The notes beneath the pieces are model-generated. The model searched no databases. It worked only from the letters and a program-made list of their open reading frames with translations, and was not told the DNA's origin. DNA of 64,000 nucleotides from Kibdelosporangium philippinense. Lineage in GTDB: Bacteria > Actinomycetota > Actinomycetes > Mycobacteriales > Pseudonocardiaceae. A program made the position numbers and the translations under genes. This document shows positions 48,352-57,843 of the stretch, in pieces; position 1 is the first letter of the stretch, and every line of letters begins with the position of its first letter. Location of the stretch: contig NZ_JAJVCN010000005.1 of NCBI RefSeq assembly GCF_021390435.2, forward strand, positions 1 to 64,000. Direction: 5' to 3'.

Positions 48352-51099
48352 ATGTCGGACACGACAACGCCCGCTGGTGACCAGACGGGCGAGCAGGACC
48401 TGATCGACCTGCCGCCGAAGATCAGGGTGCACGCTCTCGCGAAGCTGCTCGGCGCGAGCAGCCGCGAGGTGATGGCGGCACTGGCGGACCTTGATGAGAA
48501 GGTCCGCAGCGCGCAGTCCAGCGTCAGCCGTGAGGTGGCGCAGCGGGTGGTCGACGCGCTCGCGCCCCAGGACGAGGACGAGCCCCAGTACGACGAGGCC
48601 CAGGTCGACGACGAAGCCCAGGTCGAGGGGGCCGAGCCGGAGCCTGCCGCCGAGGTGAGGGTTCCGCCGAAACCGTTGTTCGCGTCGGCGTCGCCGCTGT
48701 TCCTGCCGCCCGAGGCGCAGAAGGCGCGCCCGGTCAAGCCGGAGCCGGTCGAGGAGCCTGAGGCCGCCGAGCCTGAGGAGGCGGAAGACGCCGAGGCCGG
48801 GGACGACGAGGACGCCTCGACGCGCCGCCGTCGTCGTCGCGGCCGTCGTGGGCGCGGCCGCGGCAAGGGCGGCCAGGCCGAGGACGCCGCGGACGATCAG
48901 GATGAGGAGGAAGCCCCGGCTGCCGCGGTCGAGGAGCCTGAGGCTGCCGAGGGCGAGGCCGAGGACAGCGAGGACGCTGCGGAGGACGGCACGAACCGCC
49001 GTCGGCGCCGTCGTCGCCGCCGCAAGGGCTCGGCCGACGACGAGGCCGCCGTCAGCGAGGACGACCCGCCCAACACCGTCGTGCACGTCCGCGAAGCGCG
49101 GGAAGAAAAGGCAAAAACGGACAAGCCGGATCGTGACGAGGTTCGCAGTGTGCGTGGCTCCACCCGGCTTGAGGCCAAGCGTCAGCGCCGCAGGGACGGC
49201 AGGGAGGCCGGTCGCCGTCGCGCGCCGATCCTGTCCGAGGCTGAGTTCCTCACCCGGCGCGAGTCGGTCGACCGCAAGATGGTCGTGCGTGAGCGGGCCG
49301 AGCGCACCCAGATCGGCGTGCTTGAGGACGGCGTGCTCGTCGAGCACTTCGTCACTTCGTCCGGTACTGGCTCGCTTGTCGGAAATGTCTACCTCGGCCG
49401 CGTGCAGAACGTGCTGCCGAGCATGGAAGCCGCGTTCGTCGACATCGGCCGTGGCCGCAACGCCGTGCTGTACGCCGGTGAGGTCGACTGGGACGCCGCG
49501 GGCCTTGAAGGCAAGGCCCGCCGGATCGAGCAGGCCCTGTCCACTGGCGACAGCGTGCTCGTGCAGGTCACCAAGGACCCGGTCGGGCACAAGGGCGCCC
49601 GGCTGACCACCCAGATCAGCCTGCCCGGCCGTTTCCTGGTCTACGTGCCGGGTGGCGGCGCCACCGGGATCAGCCGCAAGTTGCCGGAGAACGAGCGCCG
49701 CAGGCTCAAGGACATCCTCAAGCGGATCGTGCCCGAGGACGCCGGTGTGATCATCCGGACCGCCTCCGAGGGCATCAGCGAGGACGAGCTGGCCCGCGAC
49801 GTGCGCAGGCTGCAGGCGCAGTGGCAGGTCATCAAGGACAAGGCGCACGGCAGCGACGAGGTCAAGAAGGCCAGCGCGCCGACGCTGCTCTACGAAGAGC
49901 CGGACCTGCTGGTCAAGGTCGTCCGCGACCTGTTCACCGAGGACTTCTCCGCGCTGGTCGTGCAGGGTGACGACGCGTGGGACACGATCGACGCCTACGT
50001 CCGGCACGTCGCGCCGGACCTGCAGGAACGCCTGCAGCGGCACGTCGGCCCGACGGACGTGTTCACCGAGTTCCGGATCGACGAGCAGCTGCTCAAGGCG
50101 CTTGACCGCAAGGTGTGGCTGCCGTCCGGCGGCTACCTGGTCATCGACCGCACCGAGGCGATGACCGTGATCGACGTGAACACCGGCAAGTTCACCGGAT
50201 CGGGTGGCAACCTCGAGGAGACGGTCACCCGCAACAACCTGGAGTCGGCCGAGGAGATCGTCCGCCAGCTGCGGCTGCGCGACATCGGCGGGATCATCGT
50301 GATCGACTTCATCGACATGGTCCTGGAATCCAACCGGGATCTGGTGCTGCGCAGGCTGACCGAGTGCCTTGGCCGTGACCGCACCCGTCACCAGGTCGCC
50401 GAGGTCACCTCGCTGGGTCTTGTGCAGATGACACGCAAGCGCGTCGGCACCGGGCTGCTCGAGGCCTTCAGCACCACCTGTGAGCACTGCCGCGGCCGTG
50501 GCGTGATCGTCTCGACCGAGCCGATCCTGAAGGCGAACGGCTCCGCTGGCGCAAATGGTGGTGCCAACGGCGGCCACCAGCACCAGAATCAGGCGCCGAA
50601 GTCGGGCAAGCCCGCGGAGGAGAAGTCCACCGAGCGCACACGTGAGCGCCCGACCCGCGCCGAGCGCCGGGCCAAGGCCGAGCGTGCCCGTGCCGAGGCC
50701 GCTGAGGCGGCGGAGGCTGCCGAAGCCGCTGAGTCCGCCGAGACGCACGCTGAGGTTGCCGCTGAAGTCGCTGCCGACGCTGCCGCGGAAGCGGTCGAGG
50801 CCGCTCAGGACGCCGCGGTCGAGGCAGACAAGGTGGCTGCCGAAGTTGAGACGGCTGCCGATGAGCCTGTCGAAGCAGCGCCTGAGGGAGCTGTGGCTGA
50901 GGAGCCGGTGCAAGAGACGGCTCCGGAGCCTGTGGTGGAGCACGCGGCAGGCACCAACGGGCACGTCCCGGCTGCGTCTTCCGAGGTGCCGCAGGGCGTG
51001 GACGACGACTTGGTGCTCGCGCCACCGCCACGGCGGCAGCGCAGGCGCTCGGCCTCCCGACCGGCTGGACCGCCGGTCAACGCGGTCCAGGAGCAGTAA
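48352..51099 (+). CDS. rne: ribonuclease E/G
   Basis: A 915-residue endoribonuclease of mRNA decay and rRNA maturation. Residues about 18-60 (KIRVHALAKLLGASSREVMAAL) look like an IF2-N-type module. A long acidic/Arg-rich region with RRRRRRGRRGRGRG follows. The catalytic core begins near 310 with an S1 domain (GNVYLGRVQNVLPSMEAAFVDIG), then the DNase I-like site with DVNTGKF and DFIDM, and a Zn-link CEHCRGRG. The tail is Ala/Glu-rich. ATG 48352 follows GGAGGAG. It sits upstream of rplU-rpmA-obgE, as is usual in actinomycetes. Confidence 0.94.
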   Translation: MSDTTTPAGDQTGEQDLIDLPPKIRVHALAKLLGASSREVMAALADLDEKVRSAQSSVSREVAQRVVDALAPQDEDEPQYDEAQVDDEAQVEGAEPEPAAEVRVPPKPLFASASPLFLPPEAQKARPVKPEPVEEPEAAEPEEAEDAEAGDDEDASTRRRRRRGRRGRGRGKGGQAEDAADDQDEEEAPAAAVEEPEAAEGEAEDSEDAAEDGTNRRRRRRRRRKGSADDEAAVSEDDPPNTVVHVREAREEKAKTDKPDRDEVRSVRGSTRLEAKRQRRRDGREAGRRRAPILSEAEFLTRRESVDRKMVVRERAERTQIGVLEDGVLVEHFVTSSGTGSLVGNVYLGRVQNVLPSMEAAFVDIGRGRNAVLYAGEVDWDAAGLEGKARRIEQALSTGDSVLVQVTKDPVGHKGARLTTQISLPGRFLVYVPGGGATGISRKLPENERRRLKDILKRIVPEDAGVIIRTASEGISEDELARDVRRLQAQWQVIKDKAHGSDEVKKASAPTLLYEEPDLLVKVVRDLFTEDFSALVVQGDDAWDTIDAYVRHVAPDLQERLQRHVGPTDVFTEFRIDEQLLKALDRKVWLPSGGYLVIDRTEAMTVIDVNTGKFTGSGGNLEETVTRNNLESAEEIVRQLRLRDIGGIIVIDFIDMVLESNRDLVLRRLTECLGRDRTRHQVAEVTSLGLVQMTRKRVGTGLLEAFSTTCEHCRGRGVIVSTEPILKANGSAGANGGANGGHQHQNQAPKSGKPAEEKSTERTRERPTRAERRAKAERARAEAAEAAEAAEAAESAETHAEVAAEVAADAAAEAVEAAQDAAVEADKVAAEVETAADEPVEAAPEGAVAEEPVQETAPEPVVEHAAGTNGHVPAASSEVPQGVDDDLVLAPPPRRQRRRSASRPAGPPVNAVQEQ

Positions 51100-51103
51100 G
51101 CAA

Positions 51104-51120
51104 GGCCCCCGCTAGGGGCC
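51104..51120 (+). terminator. short hairpin between rne and rplU
   Basis: GGCCCC and GGGGCC pair over CGCTA, five bases after the rne stop. Downstream, TAACCT near 51136 may be a -10 box for the ribosomal-protein genes. Confidence 0.5.
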
Positions 51121-51247
51121 GCAGAAGCATGTTGTAACCTAGTACGTGGCCCGCCTTCCAGCGGGTCACGTCGTGTGCAGCCCGATCCTGCAGATCAGGG
51201 CGCGCGTGGCCCAACCATCATCAACGAGTAGCAAGCAGGAGACTTCC

Positions 51248-51562
51248 GTGTCCGCGTACGCGATCGTCAAGACCGGCGGCAAGCAGTACAAGGTCGCCGT
51301 GGGCGACGTCGTCGAGGTCGAGAAGCTCGAGGGCGAGCCGGGCACCGAGCTCAGCTTCCCGGCAGTGCTCGTTGTCGATGGCACCGACGTCACCACCGAT
51401 GCCGACGCGCTGGCCAAGGTTTCGGTGACCGGCAAGGTCGTGGCTCAGACCAAGGGCCCCAAGATCCGCATCCACAAGTTCAAGAACAAGACCGGATACC
51501 ACAAGCGCCAGGGTCACCGTCAGAAGCTGACCCGCGTCGAGGTCACCGGCATCACCAAGTAA
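51248..51562 (+). CDS. rplU: 50S ribosomal protein L21
   Basis: A 104-residue L21 (YAIVKTGGKQYKVAVGDVVEVE; KFKNKTGYHKRQGHRQ, the rRNA-binding hairpin). GTG 51248 with AGGAG eight bases upstream is preferred over an in-frame start about 100 bases upstream. It is 14 bases from rpmA. Confidence 0.97.
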   Translation: MSAYAIVKTGGKQYKVAVGDVVEVEKLEGEPGTELSFPAVLVVDGTDVTTDADALAKVSVTGKVVAQTKGPKIRIHKFKNKTGYHKRQGHRQKLTRVEVTGITK

Positions 51563-51576
51563 GGACCTGACCAGCC

Positions 51577-51840
51577 ATGGCACACAAAAAGGGCGCATCA
51601 AGCTCCCGCAACGGCCGTGACTCCAACCCGCAGTACCTTGGAGTCAAGCGGTTCGGCGGCCAGGTGGTGAAGGCCGGTGAGATCCTGATCCGCCAGCGCG
51701 GCACCAAGTTCCACCCCGGTGTGAACGTCGGCCGCGGCAAGGACGACACGCTGTTCGCGCTGGCCGCCGGTGCGGTCGAGTTCGGTGCGAAGCGCGGCCG
51801 CAAGACCGTGAACATCGTTCCGGTCGAGGCTTCGGCCTAA
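51577..51840 (+). CDS. rpmA: 50S ribosomal protein L27
   Basis: An 87-residue L27. MAHKKGASSSRNGRDSN begins directly with the N-terminal tail that reaches the peptidyl-transferase centre, without the cleaved extension of Firmicutes. GVKRFGGQVVKAGEILIRQRG is diagnostic. It is cotranscribed with rplU. Confidence 0.97.
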   Translation: MAHKKGASSSRNGRDSNPQYLGVKRFGGQVVKAGEILIRQRGTKFHPGVNVGRGKDDTLFALAAGAVEFGAKRGRKTVNIVPVEASA

Positions 51841-51854
51841 GACACCTAGCATTT

Positions 51855-51888
51855 CCAGGGGCGGGCCTGCTGTAGGGCCCGCCCCTTG
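51855..51888 (+). terminator. hairpin between rpmA and obgE
   Basis: CCAGGGGCGGGCC pairs with GGGCCCGCCCCTTGG, giving a stem of 12-13 bp. It would stop or reduce read-through from ribosomal-protein genes into obgE. Confidence 0.75.
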
Positions 51889-51914
51889 GTGCGTTTCTAG
51901 AGAGGAAAGCCGCT

Positions 51915-53354
51915 GTGTCCCGATTCGTCGACCGTGTGGTGATCCACGTCGCCGCCGGTGACGGCGGTAACGGCGTTGCCTCCGTGCACCGCGAGAAGTA
52001 CAAGCCCCTCGGCGGCCCCGACGGCGGTAACGGCGGCAACGGTGGCGACGTCATACTCGTTGTCGACTCCGGTGTGCACACGCTGCTCGACTTCCACTTC
52101 CGGACGCACGCCAGCGGCGGCAACGGCAAACCGGGGCAGGGCGCGAACCGCGACGGCGCCAACGGCGCGCCGCTCGAGTTGAAGGTTCCGGACGGCACGG
52201 TCGTGATGACCGAGGACGGCGAAGTGCTCGCCGACCTGGTCGGCGTTGGGACACAGTTCGTGGCTGCCTCGGGTGGCCGTGGCGGGCTCGGCAACGCCGC
52301 TCTCGCGTCCAAGGCTCGTAAGGCCCCTGGGTTCGCCCTGCTCGGCGAGCCGGGGGAGCGGCGCGACCTTGTGCTCGAGCTGCGCTCGGTGGCGGACGTT
52401 GGCCTCGTGGGTTTTCCGTCAGCGGGCAAGTCGTCGCTGATCGCCGTTCTGTCCGCGGCGCGGCCGAAGATCGCCGACTACCCGTTCACCACGCTCGTGC
52501 CGAACCTCGGCGTGATCACCAGCGGCGACCACGTCTTCACCATGGCCGACGTGCCCGGCCTGATCCCTGGCGCCAGCCAGGGCAAGGGCCTCGGCCTGGA
52601 CTTCCTGCGGCACATCGAGCGGTGCGCGGTGCTCGTGCACGTCGTGGACTGCGCGACGTACGAACCCGACCGTGATCCGGTATCCGATGTGGACGCGCTG
52701 GAGAACGAACTGGCGCTGTACACCCCGGCTCTTGGCGGGGATCTGGCGGAGCGGCCACGGGTCGTGGTGCTGAACAAGATCGACATCCCGGACGCGCGCG
52801 ACCTCGCCGAGATGGTCAAGCCGGACTTCGAGCAGCGCGGCTGGCCGGTGTTCGAGGTGTCCACCGCCACCCGGGAAGGCTTGCGGGAGCTGGCTTTCGC
52901 GCTGGCCGAGGTGGTCGACCAGTACCGTGCCGCGCAGCCCGTCGCCGAGGTCACCCGGGTCGTGCTGCGGCCGAAAGCCGTGGACGACAAGGGTTTCGAG
53001 ATCATTCCGGACCCGGAGGACGACACGGGCTTCATCGTCACCGGCGAACGCCCGGAGCGGTGGGTCCTGCAGACGGACTTCAACAACGACGAAGCCGTCG
53101 GATACCTCGCCGACCGCCTCAACAGGCTCGGCGTCGAGGACGCGTTGGCGGCCAAGGGCGCACAGCCCGGTTGTGCCGTCACGATCGGGTCATGGACCTT
53201 TGACTGGGAGCCAACGACTCCTGGTGTCGCTGCCGTGCTGACCGGGCGCGGTACCGACGTGCGGCTCGAACCCAACGAGCGCGTGGGTGCAGCGGAACGC
53301 AAGATGGCCAGGCGGTTGCGCCGCGGCCTGCCGGTTGAGGATGAGGACGAGTGA
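51915..53354 (+). CDS. obgE: Obg-family GTPase
   Basis: A 479-residue ribosome-assembly and stress GTPase. The glycine-rich Obg domain (1-155, with GGPDGGNGGNGGDV and GGNGKPGQG) is followed by the G domain: G1 GFPSAGKSS, G3 DVPGLIPGA and G4 NKID. The C-terminal OCT domain and acidic tail are those of actinomycete Obg. GTG 51915 has AGAGGAAAG upstream. Overlaps proB by four bases. Confidence 0.96.
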   Translation: MSRFVDRVVIHVAAGDGGNGVASVHREKYKPLGGPDGGNGGNGGDVILVVDSGVHTLLDFHFRTHASGGNGKPGQGANRDGANGAPLELKVPDGTVVMTEDGEVLADLVGVGTQFVAASGGRGGLGNAALASKARKAPGFALLGEPGERRDLVLELRSVADVGLVGFPSAGKSSLIAVLSAARPKIADYPFTTLVPNLGVITSGDHVFTMADVPGLIPGASQGKGLGLDFLRHIERCAVLVHVVDCATYEPDRDPVSDVDALENELALYTPALGGDLAERPRVVVLNKIDIPDARDLAEMVKPDFEQRGWPVFEVSTATREGLRELAFALAEVVDQYRAAQPVAEVTRVVLRPKAVDDKGFEIIPDPEDDTGFIVTGERPERWVLQTDFNNDEAVGYLADRLNRLGVEDALAAKGAQPGCAVTIGSWTFDWEPTTPGVAAVLTGRGTDVRLEPNERVGAAERKMARRLRRGLPVEDEDE

Positions 53355-54469
53355 TTTCGCCGACGCGCAAGGCACTGGTCGAAGCGAGCCGGATCGTCGT
53401 CAAAGTCGGTTCGTCCTCGCTGACCACAGCGGAAGGCGGCCTGGATCCTGCGCGTCTCGACTACTTGGTCGACGCGCTGGCCGCCCGCCGCGCAACCGGC
53501 AGCCAGGTCGTATTGGTTTCGTCGGGTGCCATCGCGGCTGGCCTCGCACCGCTAGGAATCCCGCGGCGCCCGCGTGACCTCGCGACGCAGCAGGCCGCCG
53601 CGTCGGTCGGCCAGTTAGCGCTCGCGCACGCGTACGCGTCGTCGTTCGCGCGCTATTCGTTGACAGTCGGTCAAGTTCTGCTCACGGCCGACGACGTTGT
53701 GCGGCGTTCGCACTACCGCAACGCGCAGCGCACGTTCTCCAAACTGCTCGCGCTGGACACGGTTCCGGTCGTGAACGAGAACGACACCGTTGCCACCGAG
53801 GAAATCCGCTTCGGCGACAACGATCGCCTCGCCGCACTGGTGGCTCATCTGATCGGTGCCGACGCGCTCTTCCTGTTGTCTGATGTAGACGCCTTGTACG
53901 ACGGCGACCCGCGGAAGGTCGCCGCTCGGCGGATCGACGAGGTCGCCGGTGACTCCGATGTGGACGGCGTGAAAGCCGGAACCCAAGGGGAATCCGGCCT
54001 CGGTACCGGCGGCATGGCGACCAAGCTCGCTGCAGCTCGTCTTGCCTCGTCCTCAGGTATTCCTGTTCTGCTCGCCGCCGCGACTGACGTACCGCAAGCG
54101 CTGACCACGGCCGAAGTGGGGACGGCGTTCGCGGCCACCGGTACGAGGCTGTCGGCGCGACGGTTCTGGCTTGGGCACGCCGCCGGTGCGGCTGGCCGTC
54201 TGTGGCTGGACGACGGTGCCGTGGCCGCAGTTGTTCACCGCCGCCGTTCTTTGCTCAGCGCGGGCATCACGGCCGTTGACGGCGAGTTCGACGCGGGTGA
54301 TGTCGTCGAACTCGTCAACTTGTCCGGCGACGTGGTCGCGCGGGGCGTCGTCGCCTTCGACGCCGTCGAACTGCCCGCGCTGATCGGTCACTCCAGCCAC
54401 GAACTGCCCGCCGAGCAACGCCGCGAAGTTGTGCACGCCGACGACCTGGTGCCTATTCGGTCGTTCTGA
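53351..54469 (+). CDS. proB: glutamate 5-kinase
   Basis: A 372-residue kinase for the first step of proline synthesis. The amino-acid kinase domain has VVKVGSSSLT, VSSGAIAAGL, NENDTVATEEIRFGDND and GTGGMATKLAAARLA; a PUA domain occupies the last 75 residues. GTG 53351 overlaps the obgE stop (GTGA). proA, often close by in actinomycetes, is not in this window. The 3' end overlaps a convergent TetR gene by 17 bases. Confidence 0.95.
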   Translation: MISPTRKALVEASRIVVKVGSSSLTTAEGGLDPARLDYLVDALAARRATGSQVVLVSSGAIAAGLAPLGIPRRPRDLATQQAAASVGQLALAHAYASSFARYSLTVGQVLLTADDVVRRSHYRNAQRTFSKLLALDTVPVVNENDTVATEEIRFGDNDRLAALVAHLIGADALFLLSDVDALYDGDPRKVAARRIDEVAGDSDVDGVKAGTQGESGLGTGGMATKLAAARLASSSGIPVLLAAATDVPQALTTAEVGTAFAATGTRLSARRFWLGHAAGAAGRLWLDDGAVAAVVHRRRSLLSAGITAVDGEFDAGDVVELVNLSGDVVARGVVAFDAVELPALIGHSSHELPAEQRREVVHADDLVPIRSF

Positions 54470-55079
54470 GTCTTGTCAGATGGCCCACGAGCTTCGCGAG
54501 TTCATCCGCGTACTTCTCGATGAACTTGGTTGAGGCCTCGTCCTCGCCGGTGATCGTGCGGACCAACAACGGCACCGTCAGGCTCGCGCTCGCCGCGTTG
54601 ATCAGCGCGAGCAGCAGGTATGCGGGGTCCAGGTCGCCAGGGATCTCGCCGCGCTGCTGGCGTTCGCGCATCTGCTCGACTTGGCCGCGCATGAACTCGG
54701 CTTCCTGAACCGAGCCTGGGTTCTCGCCCGACATGTTCGCCCAGACCATCACCCGGCCCCAGTCGCGGTCTTCCGCGGTGTTGAGCGTGAACTGACGGAT
54801 GACGTCGGTCAACGGCTGGTCCGTCGAGGACATCTGGCTGCCTGTCTGCTGCCACTGAACGGCCAGTTCCTGATAGAGGCCTTCCTTGCCGCCGAAGTAG
54901 TACGAGATCAGCTGTTTGTTCACGCCCGCGCGGTCGGCGATGTCGCTGACTCGCGCCGCGGCGAACCCTTTCGCGCCGAACTCGATTTTGGCCGCGTCGA
55001 GGATCTTGCGCTTCGTCCGCTCCGGGTCGCGCTGTTTCTCGGCTGGGGCACGCCGTGGGCGCCGAGGGGTCTCTGACAC
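54453..55079 (-). CDS. TetR-family regulator
   Basis: A 208-residue repressor. A Pro/Arg-rich N-tail precedes the HTH (RKILDAAKIEFGAKGFAAARVSDIADRAGVNKQLISYYFGGKEGLYQEL, about 24-72). The C-terminal part resembles the TetR_C ligand domain. GTG 55079 is 91 bases from the divergent FAD monooxygenase, in a space with direct and inverted repeats that overlap a strong promoter. It therefore likely represses the monooxygenase and itself. Confidence 0.85.
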   Translation of the reverse strand: MSETPRRPRRAPAEKQRDPERTKRKILDAAKIEFGAKGFAAARVSDIADRAGVNKQLISYYFGGKEGLYQELAVQWQQTGSQMSSTDQPLTDVIRQFTLNTAEDRDWGRVMVWANMSGENPGSVQEAEFMRGQVEQMRERQQRGEIPGDLDPAYLLLALINAASASLTVPLLVRTITGEDEASTKFIEKYADELAKLVGHLTRLRTTE

Positions 55080-55094
55080 GCGATCAGAGTAACG

Positions 55095-55145
55095 GATGAC
55101 TCAATCATCTTAAGAGTTGACACAATCATCCATTGGGTTGATTAT
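55095..55145 (+). promoter_or_regulatory. promoter with overlapping TetR operators
   Basis: TTGACA (55117-55122), 17 bases, GATTAT (55140-55145) is a near-consensus promoter for the FAD monooxygenase gene. GATGA-N5-TCATC (55095-55109) is an inverted repeat, and TGAC-w-CAATCATC occurs twice (from 55097 and from 55118), the second inside the promoter. Confidence 0.65.
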
Positions 55146-55170
55146 GGGTGCGTCGACCTGAGGAGGAGAT

Positions 55171-56433
55171 ATGAAGGTGCTGGTTGCCGGTGGTGGGACC
55201 GGCGGGCTGTGCTTGGCGCAAGGACTGCGCCAGGCGGGCGTGGACGTGCAGGTGTACGAGCGAAGTCGCACCAGGATCGAGCGCCTGCAGGGCTATCGCG
55301 TCCACATCAACCCGCACGGTTCCGCGGCCTTGCACGAATGCTTGCCGCCTGACTTATGGCAGCGATTCGTTGAGACATGCGGGAAGTCGGGTGACTACCG
55401 GTTCCTGACCGAGCAGTTGACGGAGTTGCTGCTGATCGAGGACTCGTTGACCTCCGGCCCGGACGCGGCGTCAGCGCATCATTCGGCCAGCCGGATCACG
55501 CTGCACCAAGTGCTGTCCGCCGGGCTTGCGGACGTACTGCACTACGACAAGGAATTCGTGCGCTACGAACAGAACCCGGACGGCACGGTGACCTGTCACT
55601 TTGCCGACGGCACGACAGCGACAGGCGATGTCCTGATCGGCGCGGACGGTGGAAACTCCCGCGTGCGTAGGCAATATCTGCCGCATGCGGAGCGGATCGA
55701 TACCGGGATCACCGCGATCGCAGGCAAACTACCGCTGACCGACGAGGCTCGTCGGTCGCTGCTGCCACGACTGGTCGAAGGCCCGAACACGATCATGCCG
55801 CCCAAAGGGTGCTGCATGTTCGTAGCGCCGCACGAGCTCGGCGGGGGAGTGAACGACGAAACGTTCGCGCACAACGAGGTCCTGTTCGACAACACACAGA
55901 GCTATGTGATGTGGGCGTTCGCGGCCAACTCCGGCCGGTTCCCGCCAGGAGTGTCCTCGATGGATGGTGACGGGTTGCGTGACATGGTCAGCGGGTTGAT
56001 TGCGGACTGGCATCCGGGTCTGCGGGCCTTGGTGGCCGACTCGCCGGGTGAGGCCGTGTCGCTGTTGCCGATCCGGACTTCCGTGCCGCCGAAACAGTGG
56101 GCCACGACGAACGTCACGCTGATGGGCGACGCGATCCACAGCATGACGCCATTCGGGGGTATCGGTGCGAACACCGCGTTGCGTGACGCACAGTTGTTGT
56201 ACCGCAACCTGGTTGAGGTGGCAGAAGGCAAGCGGTCCGTGCTGGACGCGATCGGTGACTATGAGCAGCAGATGCTCGTGTACGGATTCAAAGCCGTCCG
56301 CTTCTCACTGCGGAACGCTCACCAGTCAGTGTCCGAAGCCAAGACCGGTCGCGTGATGTTCAAGACCGTACTTCGGATGTGCTCGGTGCTCCCGCCGCTG
56401 AAGCGTGCGATGTTCGGCACGCACGGCGAGTAG
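55171..56433 (+). CDS. FAD-dependent monooxygenase
   Basis: A 420-residue class A flavoprotein hydroxylase. GGGTGGLCLAQGLRQAG is the FAD dinucleotide site, LIGADGGNSRVRRQ the DG motif near 155 and LMGDAIHSMTPFGGIGANTAL the GD motif near 312. GAGGAGG precedes ATG 55171. Its divergent TetR and the neighbouring MFS carrier (opposite strand, stop-to-stop) suggest handling of an aromatic or antibiotic-like compound. It is more divergent than phenol hydroxylases, so the substrate is open. Confidence 0.85.
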   Translation: MKVLVAGGGTGGLCLAQGLRQAGVDVQVYERSRTRIERLQGYRVHINPHGSAALHECLPPDLWQRFVETCGKSGDYRFLTEQLTELLLIEDSLTSGPDAASAHHSASRITLHQVLSAGLADVLHYDKEFVRYEQNPDGTVTCHFADGTTATGDVLIGADGGNSRVRRQYLPHAERIDTGITAIAGKLPLTDEARRSLLPRLVEGPNTIMPPKGCCMFVAPHELGGGVNDETFAHNEVLFDNTQSYVMWAFAANSGRFPPGVSSMDGDGLRDMVSGLIADWHPGLRALVADSPGEAVSLLPIRTSVPPKQWATTNVTLMGDAIHSMTPFGGIGANTALRDAQLLYRNLVEVAEGKRSVLDAIGDYEQQMLVYGFKAVRFSLRNAHQSVSEAKTGRVMFKTVLRMCSVLPPLKRAMFGTHGE

Positions 56434-57714
56434 CTACTTCAGGTCCATGCCCTTGGTTTCAGGCAACGTGCGGATGACGAAGAACGCGATGACCGCGCCC
56501 GCCGCGACGTACCAGAAGAAGATGTAGGACACGCCCGCCTCCGACAAGGCGGTGTTCACCAACGGCGCCGTGCCGCCGAAGGTCGCGACCGTGAGGTTGT
56601 ACCAGGCCCCGATACCGAGCGCCCGCACCTCGGTCGGGAACAGCTCGCTCATGATCGCCGGTGCGATCGACGTCACCGCCGTGTACAAGCCAAGGCCGAC
56701 GCAGAACACCACGATCAGATTGCCGATACTCGGTGTGATCAAAGTAGACAGTGGCACGATCAGGATGGCTGTCGCCGAAGCCCACCCCAGCATTTGTGGT
56801 TTGCGGCCGTAGCGATCCGACAGCACACCCATGGGATATTGCAGGGCGATGAACAACGCCGTGCCGATCGACAACGCCAAGAAGACGTCGTCAGCCGACG
56901 CCTTCTTGGCGTTGATCGCGAACGGCGTCAGGGTGCTGAAGAACGTGTAGTAGCAGAGCGTGGACAGCATCGTGATGCCGATGAGCTGGCCAACCGCCTT
57001 CGGGTGGTCCTTCAACGTCACCAGCAACGGGTTCTTGACGTGCCGGGCTTTGTCCTTGCTCTTCTCGAAGTGCTCGGTCTCGTCGATTGTGCGCCGCAAC
57101 CACAACCCCACGATGCCCAGTACACCGCCGATGATGAACGGGATCCGCCACCCGTAACTGGCCATGTCCTGCTTGTCGAGGATCCGAACCAGGAAGTACC
57201 CGAGCAGCGACGCGATCAACACCGCGCCACCGGTGGAGATGTAGAAGAACGCGGAGTAGCGGCCACGCCGAGCCGAAGGCGCGATCTCGCCAAGGTAAGC
57301 CGAGGCGTTCGACACCTCACCACCCAACGAGATGCCCTGGGCGATCCGCGCGAGTAGCAACAGAATCGGCGCCAGCCAACCCACCGCCGCGAACGTCGGC
57401 AGCACACCGATCGCCAGCGATCCACCAGCCATCAGCACGATGGTCAGGATCATCGCGGGTTTACGCCCGCGCACATCCGCGAACCGCCCAAGCAGGAACC
57501 CACCAAGCGGCCGGAAGAAGAACGCCAGCGCATACGTGGCGAACGTCGTGATCAGCGCCTTGCTGTCCGGTGCGAACAGCGCACTCGCGATGTACGTGCT
57601 GAACGTCGCGTAGACAGTCCAGTCGTACCACTCAATGGCGTTTCCGATCGACGCCGCGACGAGCTTGCGAACCGGCAACTTGTGCCCAACCGGCTGTGCC
57701 ACCTGCTCCGACAT
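56434..57714 (-). CDS. MHS-family MFS transporter (organic acid symporter-like)
   Basis: A 426-residue carrier with twelve helices. ASIGNAIEWYDWTVYATFS is the MHS family opening, and RFADVRGRKPAM and LSDRYGRKPQML are the paired MFS loop signatures. The family moves small acids or osmolytes with protons; the substrate is not evident. ATG 57714 lacks a good ribosome site. It is convergent with the FAD monooxygenase (adjacent stops), so the two are not one operon. Confidence 0.88.
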   Translation of the reverse strand: MSEQVAQPVGHKLPVRKLVAASIGNAIEWYDWTVYATFSTYIASALFAPDSKALITTFATYALAFFFRPLGGFLLGRFADVRGRKPAMILTIVLMAGGSLAIGVLPTFAAVGWLAPILLLLARIAQGISLGGEVSNASAYLGEIAPSARRGRYSAFFYISTGGAVLIASLLGYFLVRILDKQDMASYGWRIPFIIGGVLGIVGLWLRRTIDETEHFEKSKDKARHVKNPLLVTLKDHPKAVGQLIGITMLSTLCYYTFFSTLTPFAINAKKASADDVFLALSIGTALFIALQYPMGVLSDRYGRKPQMLGWASATAILIVPLSTLITPSIGNLIVVFCVGLGLYTAVTSIAPAIMSELFPTEVRALGIGAWYNLTVATFGGTAPLVNTALSEAGVSYIFFWYVAAGAVIAFFVIRTLPETKGMDLK

Positions 57715-57843
57715 GCGATGGACCTAACCACACGAAACGCATGATTAGTAGATCTCCAACAGTATTGACGGTCCGTGTCCAGCTACCGGGAGTGATCACA
57801 AAACCTCGTGACACGCCCTTGCGGCGCCGTCCACCATGTGCCC

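Noticed and set aside
47707..50964. A 1085-codon open frame antisense to rne and DUF2344
   Set aside because: It mirrors the GC-rich third positions of rne; its Leu/Gly/Arg-rich translation fits no family, and it has no ribosome site.
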